Assembly: GCA_016781115.1 (NCBI GenBank)
Contig: JADDQX010000012.1
Coordinates: forward strand, 1 to 11,228
Length of the DNA stretch: 11,228 nt
From: Actinomycetota bacterium
Lineage (GTDB): Bacteria; Actinomycetota; CADDZG01; WHSQ01
Reading direction: 5' to 3'
Part shown: one piece after another, positions 1-6,280 of the stretch
Layout of the letters: every line of letters begins with the position of its first letter
Position numbering within the stretch: the stretch's first letter is position 1
Position numbers and translations under genes: made by a program
Notes under the pieces: generated by a model
What the model was told of the DNA's origin: nothing
Databases searched by the model: none
What the model saw: only the letters and a program-made list of their open reading frames with translations

Positions 1-445
1 CCTTCGGCTTCTTGCGCAGCGCGTCCGTCACTCGCTCTAGCTCGCCGAAGACCTGCTTGAAGCCCCACGTCAGGTGACGATCCATCGCCTGCAGCGTGGA
101 CTTCGTATCGGTCCCCTGGCCGGCTACCTCGCGCATGAAACGATCGAAGAAAACGTGATGCCGAGCCTCGTCGACGACCTGCGTCGTCAGGAAGACCTGC
201 TGAGCGTGCTCCGGAGCCGCGTCGAGCACCGGCGTCAACGTCCGGGCGACGGCGTCCTCGCCGACGAGGAAGAGGGCATAGTTCCACAGCGCGGCCTCGC
301 GCTGTGTGTCATTGAGCTTGGTTCGCCAGTGCTCTTTGTCGATCGTGAAGTCGATCCCCATGGCGCTCCATGGGTTCTCCTCCCAGCGCCGGTAGAGCTT
401 TTCGTATGAGATCGCTTCTGGTCGCTGGAGCTCTTCTTCCGGCAT
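1..445 (-). CDS. R2-like (R2lox-like) diiron ferritin-fold protein, C-terminus beyond the window
   Basis: The first 148 residues of a protein that runs off the left edge. The start is the ATG at 445-443, preceded by a purine-rich GGGGGA ribosome-binding site; an in-frame GTG further upstream (487-485) has no such support. Residues 26-40 (W, then GIDFT, then W) match the N-terminal region of the ribonucleotide-reductase R2 / R2-like ligand-binding oxidase family. Two metal-ligand motifs are visible: GEDAV (62-66, ligand Glu63) and DEARH (92-96, Glu93 and His96, an ExxH pair). In R2lox of Mycobacterium tuberculosis the Val three residues after the first ligand Glu forms an ether crosslink with a Tyr; Val66 is in that position here. 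The crosslinking Tyr and the second half of the diiron site lie outside the window, so R2lox is favoured but not proved. Such proteins are often annotated as ribonucleotide reductase beta subunits. No alpha-subunit gene is in view. It is divergent from an acyl-CoA dehydrogenase and shares its upstream region. Confidence 0.82.
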   Translation of the reverse strand, partial: MPEEELQRPEAISYEKLYRRWEENPWSAMGIDFTIDKEHWRTKLNDTQREAALWNYALFLVGEDAVARTLTPVLDAAPEHAQQVFLTTQVVDEARHHVFFDRFMREVAGQGTDTKSTLQAMDRHLTWGFKQVFGELERVTDALRKKPK

Positions 446-510
446 CTCTCCCCCTCTGTGGCCACCTGATCTCGCCGGCGGAACCACACGGCATCTAGAC
501 GCTATCCTTC

Positions 511-538
511 CTCATACGTAACTTGACCGCTCGGTCAA
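511..538 (-). promoter_or_regulatory. Possible sigma70-type promoter for the R2-like gene
   Basis: On the minus strand, TTGACC (538-533) is followed after 16 nt by TATGAG (516-511), a fair -35/-10 pair about 65 nt before the R2-like start codon. The -35 box and spacer lie inside the inverted repeat at 517-544, so a protein bound there would block polymerase. This is a pattern match only. Confidence 0.4.
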
Positions 539-544
539 GTTACG
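517..544. promoter_or_regulatory. Perfect 13-bp inverted repeat, probable TetR-family operator between divergent genes
   Basis: The arms CGTAACTTGACCG (517-529) and CGGTCAAGTTACG (532-544) are exact reverse complements separated by CT. The symmetric 28-bp site lies in the 153-bp gap between the R2-like gene and the acyl-CoA dehydrogenase. Its size, near-zero spacer and position fit operators of TetR-type repressors, which commonly control acyl-CoA dehydrogenase genes in actinobacteria. I found no second copy in the window's other gene-start regions, and no regulator gene is in view. Regulator identity is inference. Confidence 0.75.
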
Positions 545-584
545 CCAGGAAGTCGGCGCGATCTCGCCCGCGCCGGACGGACCC

Positions 585-592
585 TAAGGAGG
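585..592 (+). promoter_or_regulatory. Strong ribosome-binding site of the acyl-CoA dehydrogenase
   Basis: TAAGGAGG lies 6 nt before the ATG at 599. It is the best Shine-Dalgarno match seen in the window and fixes the dehydrogenase start. Confidence 0.85.
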
Positions 593-598
593 CAGAGG

Positions 599-1789
599 AT
601 GGATTTTCAGCTCTCAGAAGAGCAGCTCGAGATTCAGAAGTGGGCGCACGAGTTCGCCGAGAAGGAGATCCGGCCCGTCGCCGCGGAGTACGACGAGTCC
701 GAGGAGTTCCCCTGGCCCGTCCTGAAGAAGGCGGCAGAGGCCGGGCTCTACGGGATCGACATCTACCTTCAGGCGCAGCAGGATCCCACCGGCCTCACGC
801 TCCCCATCATCGCGGAGGAGATCTTCTGGGGCTGCGCCGGCATAGGGCTCTCCCTGATGGGAACCGGGCTCCCGCTCTCGGCGCTGGCCGGCGTCGGCAC
901 GCAGGAGCAGCTGTTCGAGTGGGCACCAAAGATGTTCGGCACCCCCGAAGACCCGAAGCTGGGAGCGTTCGCGGTGACCGAGCCGCAGGCAGGCTCCGAC
1001 GTTCGCTCGCTCCGGACGCGCGCCAAGCGCGAGGGAGGCGAGTGGGTCCTGAACGGACAGAAGACCTACATCACGAACGGTCAGTACGCAGATGTCTACA
1101 TCGTGGTCGCGACCGTCGACCCGGAGCTCGGCCACCGCGGCCAAGCCTCGTTCATCATCCACAAGGACGACGGGGGCATCAAACCGGGCAAGAAGGAGAA
1201 GAAGCTCGGCATCCGCGCCTCCGATACCTCGGAGGTCTTGCTCGAAGACTGCCGCATCCCGATCGACCGCGTGCTCGGGGGGATGGACAAGCTCGAAGCG
1301 AAGCTGGAGAAAGCTCGTAAGGGTGAGTCGAGCGGCCGTCAATCCGCCGCGTTGCGCACCTTCGAGATGACTCGTCCGGCCGTCGCGATCCAGGCGGTCG
1401 GGATCGCTCGCGCCGCGCTGGAGTTCGCGACGGAGTACTCGAAGGAGCGCCAGGCGTTCGGTGTCCCGATCTCCCAGCACCAGTCGATCCAGAACCATCT
1501 AGCCGACATGGCCGTGGAGGTCGAGGCGTCGCGGCTCCTCACTTACAAGGCGGCGTGGCTTGCCGGCAGCGGGCAGCCGTTCAACAAGGCGGAGGGCTCA
1601 ATGTCGAAGCTGAAGGCGGGAGAGACCGCGGTGAAGGTGACCGAGATGGCGGTGCAGATCCTCGGCGGCGCCGGATACATCAAGGACTTCCCCGTCGAGA
1701 AGTGGTACCGGGACTCGAAGATCTACACGATCTTCGAAGGCACCTCGGAGATCCAGCGGATGGTCATCGCTCGCGCTCTGCTGTCCTGA
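599..1789 (+). CDS. Acyl-CoA dehydrogenase, medium-chain-type, with a charged insertion
   Basis: A 396-aa FAD flavoprotein that oxidises acyl-CoA thioesters to 2-enoyl-CoA, normally passing electrons to ETF. Family motifs appear in order: AFAVTEPQAGSD (123-134), GQKTYITNG (153-161), KERQAFG (282-288), QILGGAGY (353-360) and IFEGTSEIQR (378-387). Glu380 occupies the catalytic-base position used by MCAD, SCAD and similar enzymes. The stretch around 254-260 (TFEMTRP) and the C-terminus resemble MCAD more than isovaleryl-CoA dehydrogenase, which has no Glu at the C-terminal site. About 17-20 extra residues, roughly 229-247, form a Lys/Glu/Arg-rich probable helix absent from MCAD. The length is otherwise normal. 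The gene is divergent from the R2-like gene, with a candidate operator between them, and convergent with the six-gene minus-strand operon. The substrate is unknown; a short- or medium-chain or branched acyl-CoA is plausible. Confidence 0.93.
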   Translation: MDFQLSEEQLEIQKWAHEFAEKEIRPVAAEYDESEEFPWPVLKKAAEAGLYGIDIYLQAQQDPTGLTLPIIAEEIFWGCAGIGLSLMGTGLPLSALAGVGTQEQLFEWAPKMFGTPEDPKLGAFAVTEPQAGSDVRSLRTRAKREGGEWVLNGQKTYITNGQYADVYIVVATVDPELGHRGQASFIIHKDDGGIKPGKKEKKLGIRASDTSEVLLEDCRIPIDRVLGGMDKLEAKLEKARKGESSGRQSAALRTFEMTRPAVAIQAVGIARAALEFATEYSKERQAFGVPISQHQSIQNHLADMAVEVEASRLLTYKAAWLAGSGQPFNKAEGSMSKLKAGETAVKVTEMAVQILGGAGYIKDFPVEKWYRDSKIYTIFEGTSEIQRMVIARALLS

Positions 1790-1819
1790 CCCTGCTCCAC
1801 GTACGCACCGCCCGGCACC

Positions 1820-3673
1820 TCAGGCGTTGAGCTGGACGAGGATCCAATCGCGTCCATCGAAGCTGCCGCGTACGAGAGCGCGCTCGTACGCGGCTTCGGG
1901 GGCCGGAACGACGAGGTAGTTCGCCCTAAACCCATCGGCGTCCATCTCGCGCTCGTAAGCCGACGCGAGGTCGGCGTAGCGGATGCGCAGGTCGTTCTCC
2001 GGCAGACGCGGATCGTCATAGGTCGCGAGCTTCACTCCGGATAGCTGGAACAACAGGAACGCGAGCTCGTCGCTGTGTCTCACCTCGACGATGTCGCCGG
2101 GACCGAGATACTCCGCCGCGCGGCGCGGGAACGACGTGGGCTCGAAGTCGTCACCGCCGTACTGGAAGCCTGCAGAGCCGCGGGCCATGATCTCGCTCAA
2201 GCCGCGCGACGCGAGAGCCGGAGAGGCCGCGCCCACCAAGAGGACAACCGTGAGGAGAAGCGGTCCGAGCCACGCGTTCCACCGGCTCGAGCGGGCATAC
2301 AGCCACATCAGCGCCACACCGGCCAACGCCGCAGCCAGCAGGTGCGCGGGTGGCCACATCCGCCCCTGATGAAGAAGGGTCGCGTTCCCCGCGAGGTCCC
2401 ACCCCAGATGTCCCCGCGCGATCGCGACACCCAACAGCGCTGCGCTCGCTGCGGCGAATGCAACCAGGGGTCGCAGACCATCGTTCCGGCGGGCGAGCGG
2501 GGTCCCGATGAGCGCCAGCGGTAGGAGCAGGCCCCACGATGCGAGCGCCACCGGCAACGGCCACTCCCGCCCCAGCTGAGGAGTGATGTTCACGAAGCCT
2601 CCAAAGCGAGCCGCGTGGGACGCGACCGGACCCGCCCACAGCCCGAAGATCGCCGCCGCCGCGGCCCCCGAGGTGATCAACCACCTCACCCGCAACCCCC
2701 GAGCGACGAAGGCGGTCCCTACCAGCAACCACAGCGCCGCGGTGACGAACAAGGGGACGCTCACCAGCCCGACGAGACCGACGGCCGCTCCCGCAACGGC
2801 CCAGACGTTGTGGCGGCTCGATGACGCGGACGTGAGGATCAGCCAACCGGCCGCGCCAAGCATCACGAGGCCGAGCTCGCGCGGGAGCGCGGGCGGGAAC
2901 AGCTCGTAGACAGAGTTGGGAGACGCGGCGACCAGGTCCGCTCCGTAGATCGCGTTGCCGGGGCTCGTGATGAAGTCGGGCCCCGCGGCGGTGACCCAGC
3001 CAAAACCGCCGATCAGCGATGCGGCAGCGGCAGCGGCCCATCCAGCCTCCGGACAAGCACGGCGGGCAAGACAGCACGAGGCGAGAGGGATCCCCGCCAG
3101 CACCACGAGATGCAGCATCTCCAGCGCGACGAGCGGATCCGATCCCGGGACCGTTCGAACCGCTGTTGCCATAACTGCATGAAGACCCCACGGATACGCA
3201 TTACGCGAGAACTGGGGCGCCGGACCTGTCGGCACCGGCTCACCCGCGAGCAGTTGGTTGGTCCAGCCGAGGTGCCATGGAGGGTCACCGGTACGGATGC
3301 TGGATCCACCCGCCAGAGCGGGTGTGACGTAGATCGCCGCCAGCATCAGCGTGGCGATGACGAGCCTCAACCACGGGACATGCCGAGGGACGGGCACGTG
3401 GCGCCGGGCGATCCACACAACACCCAAGGCCGCCACCGGAACGGGCCACGGCGAGCCGAACACTGCGCCGCCACTGATGATGTGAGCGACCATCGCGCCC
3501 ACCGAGAACAACACGGCGCCGGCGATCGCCGCCAGCGCGCGCTCCGGCCCCCCCACTAGACGAGGCGCGTCGCGGTCCACGAACCGATCGAGCACGAGGT
3601 TGCCGAGCGCGCAGCCAACGATGCCGAGCAGGATCAGTTGAAGCAGTGCTCCCAGGATCGCGCCGCTGCTCAC
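1820..3673 (-). CDS. Polytopic membrane protein, GT-C glycosyltransferase-like (DUF6541-like), function unknown
   Basis: A 617-aa protein with roughly a dozen hydrophobic segments between residues 5 and 488 (for example 5-27, 46-68, 102-121, 288-325, 374-395, 443-460, 468-488), then a soluble C-terminal part of about 130 residues. After the segment at 102-121 comes GDPPWHLGW (129-137), then YPWGLH (160-165). An acidic residue in the first large outer loop followed by a 'YPxGxH' element recalls GT-C glycosyltransferases and actinobacterial DUF6541 proteins, which use polyprenyl-phosphate-linked sugars; this assignment is from pattern and is weak. The GTG start overlaps the stop of the upstream carboxylase alpha gene (GTGA), so translation is probably coupled. 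Its role in an organic-acid operon is not obvious: it could act in cell-envelope glycosylation and merely be co-transcribed, or it could be a transporter. I cannot identify a specific product. Confidence 0.85.
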   Translation of the reverse strand: MSSGAILGALLQLILLGIVGCALGNLVLDRFVDRDAPRLVGGPERALAAIAGAVLFSVGAMVAHIISGGAVFGSPWPVPVAALGVVWIARRHVPVPRHVPWLRLVIATLMLAAIYVTPALAGGSSIRTGDPPWHLGWTNQLLAGEPVPTGPAPQFSRNAYPWGLHAVMATAVRTVPGSDPLVALEMLHLVVLAGIPLASCCLARRACPEAGWAAAAAASLIGGFGWVTAAGPDFITSPGNAIYGADLVAASPNSVYELFPPALPRELGLVMLGAAGWLILTSASSSRHNVWAVAGAAVGLVGLVSVPLFVTAALWLLVGTAFVARGLRVRWLITSGAAAAAIFGLWAGPVASHAARFGGFVNITPQLGREWPLPVALASWGLLLPLALIGTPLARRNDGLRPLVAFAAASAALLGVAIARGHLGWDLAGNATLLHQGRMWPPAHLLAAALAGVALMWLYARSSRWNAWLGPLLLTVVLLVGAASPALASRGLSEIMARGSAGFQYGGDDFEPTSFPRRAAEYLGPGDIVEVRHSDELAFLLFQLSGVKLATYDDPRLPENDLRIRYADLASAYEREMDADGFRANYLVVPAPEAAYERALVRGSFDGRDWILVQLNA

Positions 3674-5346
3674 TCCACGACCGCGACGACCTCGCCCGCT
3701 CCTACGGAGGCGCCGGCGGCCACGGTGACCTCCTTGACGACGCCGGCGCGTGCCGCGGCGATCGTGGTCTCCATCTTCATGGCTTCCAAGACCGCGATGG
3801 CGTCTCCGGCCTCGACCTCGTCTCCGACGCTCGCGAGCACCTTGAGGATCGTCCCCTGCATGGGCGCGACCAGCTCGCCACCGGCACCCGCTCGAACCGC
3901 GGCCGCTGCAGAGGCCGCCATCGCGGGGTGCCAGAGATGCACCGGGCGTGCCTGAACCATCAATACGTTCGCCTCTTCTGCGGCGGGGTTGGAGTCCAAC
4001 AAGACGTCGAGGACGCGGCCGCCCTCGATCGTCCTGGTCGTGTGCCGCCCGTCGACGAAGGATTGCTCCTCGAGCAGGACCAGATGCGCCGGGATCGAGG
4101 TGTGGATGCCTTCGACCTCCATCTCGTGCAGAGCCCGAACCATCCGCGCCCGCGCTTGCTCGCGGTCGTTGCCGAACGTGATGAGCTTAGCTAGGAGAGA
4201 GTCGTAAGCCTCCGGGACCGAATCGCCCGCCGCGTAGCCCGAATCCACACGAACACCGGGCCCGCTCGGCTCCGTGTAACGGGTGATGAGGCCGGGGGCC
4301 GGAAGGAACCCGCGCGTCGGGTCCTCCGCGTTGATGCGGCATTCGATGCTGTGACCTCGCCCCTCCAGATCCGCCTGCCCGAAACCCAGGCGTTCACCGG
4401 CCGCTATCCGAAGCTGACAGGCGACGAGGTCCAGCCCGAAGATCTCCTCGGTGACGGTGTGCTCCACCTGGAGGCGCGAGTTGACCTCGAGGAAGTAGAA
4501 CGAGCCGTCTTCGTCCACGAGCATCTCGACGGTTCCGGCGTTGACGTAGCCGCATGCCTTCGACATCGCGACAGCCGCAGCGCCCATCTCCGGCATCCGC
4601 TCTGAGAACAACGGCGGCGGCGTCTCCTCGACCAGCTTCTGATGTCTCCGCTGCAAGGAGCAATCGCGGACGCCGAGCCACAGAGCGTCGCTGGGGGTCG
4701 GGGCCAGGATCTGCACCTCGAGATGCTTGGGCGCGTCGAGGTAACGCTCGACGTAGACGTCGCTGCTGGAGAAGTACGCCTCCGACTCTCGCCGTGCCGT
4801 TGCGAACGCGTCGGCCACCTCTTCGTCGCTGCGCGCCACCCGGAGGCCCCGGCCCCCTCCCCCTCCGGCCGCCTTGATCGCGACCGGGTATCCGTGGGCC
4901 CGGGCGAACCCGAGTATCAGCTGCGGATCCTCGATCGCCTCGAGCGTCCCCGGAACCAACGGGACCCCCGCCCTATTCGCGATGTTGCGAGCGGACACCT
5001 TGTCTCCCACCGCCCTGATGGCGTCGGGAGGAGGCCCGATCCACACCAGGCCCGCGGCCTCCACCGCTTCCGCGAACTCGGCGCTCTCAGCGAGGAACCC
5101 GTAGCCCGGATGGATCGCTTCAGCGCCTGTCCGCCGAGCCGCATCGAGCACCGCCGCGACGTTCAGGTAGGTATCCGCCGGAGCGATCCCCGGCAGATGA
5201 ACCCCTTCGTCGGCGGCGCGGGCGTGGCGTGCACCGGCGTCGACGTCGGAGAAAACGGCTACCGAGGCGACGCCCAGCTCCCGGCAGGTCCGGGCGATGC
5301 GCACCGCGATCTCTCCACGGTTCGCGATCAGGATCTTCGAGAACAT
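3670..5346 (-). CDS. Acyl-CoA carboxylase alpha subunit (biotin carboxylase + BCCP), probable methylcrotonyl-CoA carboxylase (liuD/mccA-like)
   Basis: A 558-aa protein that carboxylates biotin with ATP and bicarbonate for transfer by the beta subunit. The biotin carboxylase domain spans about 1-445: ILIANRGEIAVRI at 5-17, Lys158 before the glycine-rich ATP loop GGGGGRG (161-167), RRHQKLVEE (233-241), and Glu287/Arg291 in EVNSRLQVEH (287-296). The BCCP domain is about 490-558 with EAMKME (521-526); Lys524 is the biotinylation site. Only about 45 Ala-rich residues join the domains, so the BT domain that docks alpha to beta in known PCC and MCC enzymes appears absent; LiuD-type subunits are usually near 650 aa. 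The start ATG lies 4 nt after the lyase stop. Neighbouring hydratase and HMG-CoA lyase genes point to methylcrotonyl-CoA; geranyl-CoA or propionyl-CoA are alternatives. The family is certain, the substrate inferred. Confidence 0.93.
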   Translation of the reverse strand: MFSKILIANRGEIAVRIARTCRELGVASVAVFSDVDAGARHARAADEGVHLPGIAPADTYLNVAAVLDAARRTGAEAIHPGYGFLAESAEFAEAVEAAGLVWIGPPPDAIRAVGDKVSARNIANRAGVPLVPGTLEAIEDPQLILGFARAHGYPVAIKAAGGGGGRGLRVARSDEEVADAFATARRESEAYFSSSDVYVERYLDAPKHLEVQILAPTPSDALWLGVRDCSLQRRHQKLVEETPPPLFSERMPEMGAAAVAMSKACGYVNAGTVEMLVDEDGSFYFLEVNSRLQVEHTVTEEIFGLDLVACQLRIAAGERLGFGQADLEGRGHSIECRINAEDPTRGFLPAPGLITRYTEPSGPGVRVDSGYAAGDSVPEAYDSLLAKLITFGNDREQARARMVRALHEMEVEGIHTSIPAHLVLLEEQSFVDGRHTTRTIEGGRVLDVLLDSNPAAEEANVLMVQARPVHLWHPAMAASAAAAVRAGAGGELVAPMQGTILKVLASVGDEVEAGDAIAVLEAMKMETTIAAARAGVVKEVTVAAGASVGAGEVVAVVE

Positions 5347-5350
5347 CGCT

Positions 5351-6280
5351 CTAACCCGCCTGCGACACCGGGCCCGCGACGTCCGAGCGTGGCCCCGCGG
5401 TCAGCACCTTGGACGGCAGCGTCCCCGATATGAATCCTTGGGCGAGCCGAGCGGCGTCCAGCAAAGCCGCAAGGTCTATGCCGGTGTCGATGTTCATGTC
5501 CTCGAGCATGTGCACGAGGTCCTCGGTTGCGATGTTGCCGGTGGCACCCTCTGCATAAGGGCTGCCACCCATGCCACCGATCGAGGCATCGAAGTAGTCG
5601 ATGCCGAGCTCCAACGCCGCCAGCACATTCGCAAGGCCGGTTCCACGCGTGTCGTGGAAGTGCATGTTCAGCGTCAGGTTCGGAAGCTCTGCCCGCACCG
5701 CCTCTATGACCTCCGTCACGCGTCGTGGCGTCCCCATCCCGGTCGTGTCTCCATACGAGATCGCGCCGATGCCCTCATCTGCCATCCGCCGCGATACCCG
5801 AGCGACCCGATCCGGTGCAACGTCTCCTTCATAGGGGCATCCGAAGGCGGTAGAGATCGTCCCCTCGACCGGCATACCTGCCGCTAGCGCGACCGCGACC
5901 ACGTCCGCAACGTTCGGCATCGACTCCTCGACGGTTCGCTTGACGTTCTTCAGGTTGTACGAGTCCGTCGCCGCGATGAAGACCTGCATCCCGTCAACAC
6001 CCGCCTCGGCCGCGATCTCGGCCCCCTTGCGATTCGGCACCAGGGCCGAATAGAACACACCCTCCCGCCGCGAGATGCCTTGCCACACCTCGCGCGCATC
6101 TGCCATCTGCGGGATCGCTTTGGGAGAGACGAACGACACCGCCTCGATGAGACGGAGTCCCGTCCCGCTGAGCGCGTCGATCAAGGCGATCTTGTCTTTC
6201 GTTGCGACGTCCGCCTTCTCGCTCTGGATCCCGTCTCGCGGCCCTACCTCCCGGATCCGGACGGAATCGGGATACGTCAT
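5351..6280 (-). CDS. mvaB: Hydroxymethylglutaryl-CoA lyase family protein, catalytic Cys replaced by Ser
   Basis: A 309-aa TIM-barrel lyase of the DRE-TIM (HMGL-like) family. HMG-CoA lyase cleaves HMG-CoA to acetyl-CoA and acetoacetate, the last step of leucine breakdown. The ATG at 6280-6278 overlaps the hydratase stop as ATGA and has GGAGG upstream; a longer in-frame start lies inside the hydratase gene and is not favoured. Visible residues: GPRDG (13-17, catalytic Arg15 and metal ligand Asp16), Glu46 before SFVSPKAIPQM (49-59), GCPYEG (147-152), MHFHDT (206-211, metal-binding His207 and His209), and the loop GGSPYAEGATGN (238-249) with Asn249. In human and Pseudomonas mevalonii HMG-CoA lyase this loop reads GGCPYA and its Cys (human Cys266) is catalytic; here codon 240 is AGC, Ser. 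All other landmarks are kept. It may have altered activity or act on a related 3-hydroxy-3-methyl acyl-CoA. Confidence 0.9.
   Translation of the reverse strand: MTYPDSVRIREVGPRDGIQSEKADVATKDKIALIDALSGTGLRLIEAVSFVSPKAIPQMADAREVWQGISRREGVFYSALVPNRKGAEIAAEAGVDGMQVFIAATDSYNLKNVKRTVEESMPNVADVVAVALAAGMPVEGTISTAFGCPYEGDVAPDRVARVSRRMADEGIGAISYGDTTGMGTPRRVTEVIEAVRAELPNLTLNMHFHDTRGTGLANVLAALELGIDYFDASIGGMGGSPYAEGATGNIATEDLVHMLEDMNIDTGIDLAALLDAARLAQGFISGTLPSKVLTAGPRSDVAGPVSQAG

Noticed and set aside
517..552. A plus-strand promoter using TTGACC of the inverted repeat as -35 for the dehydrogenase
   Set aside because: No -10-like hexamer is found 16-18 nt downstream; only the minus-strand copy has a plausible partner.
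523..1320. A 265-codon plus-strand frame starting at a TTG inside the inverted repeat
   Set aside because: Out of frame with the dehydrogenase over most of its length, Arg-rich and without motifs; the dehydrogenase has a strong ribosome-binding site and full family signature.
614..1498. A 294-codon open frame on the minus strand
   Set aside because: Antisense to the acyl-CoA dehydrogenase, whose motifs are unmistakable; low-complexity Leu/Arg/Asp-rich translation with no family features.
2151..3191. A 346-codon minus-strand frame within the membrane-protein gene
   Set aside because: An alternative frame of the same region; the 617-aa frame has regular hydrophobic segments and an operon-type start, this one is Arg/Gly-rich without structure.
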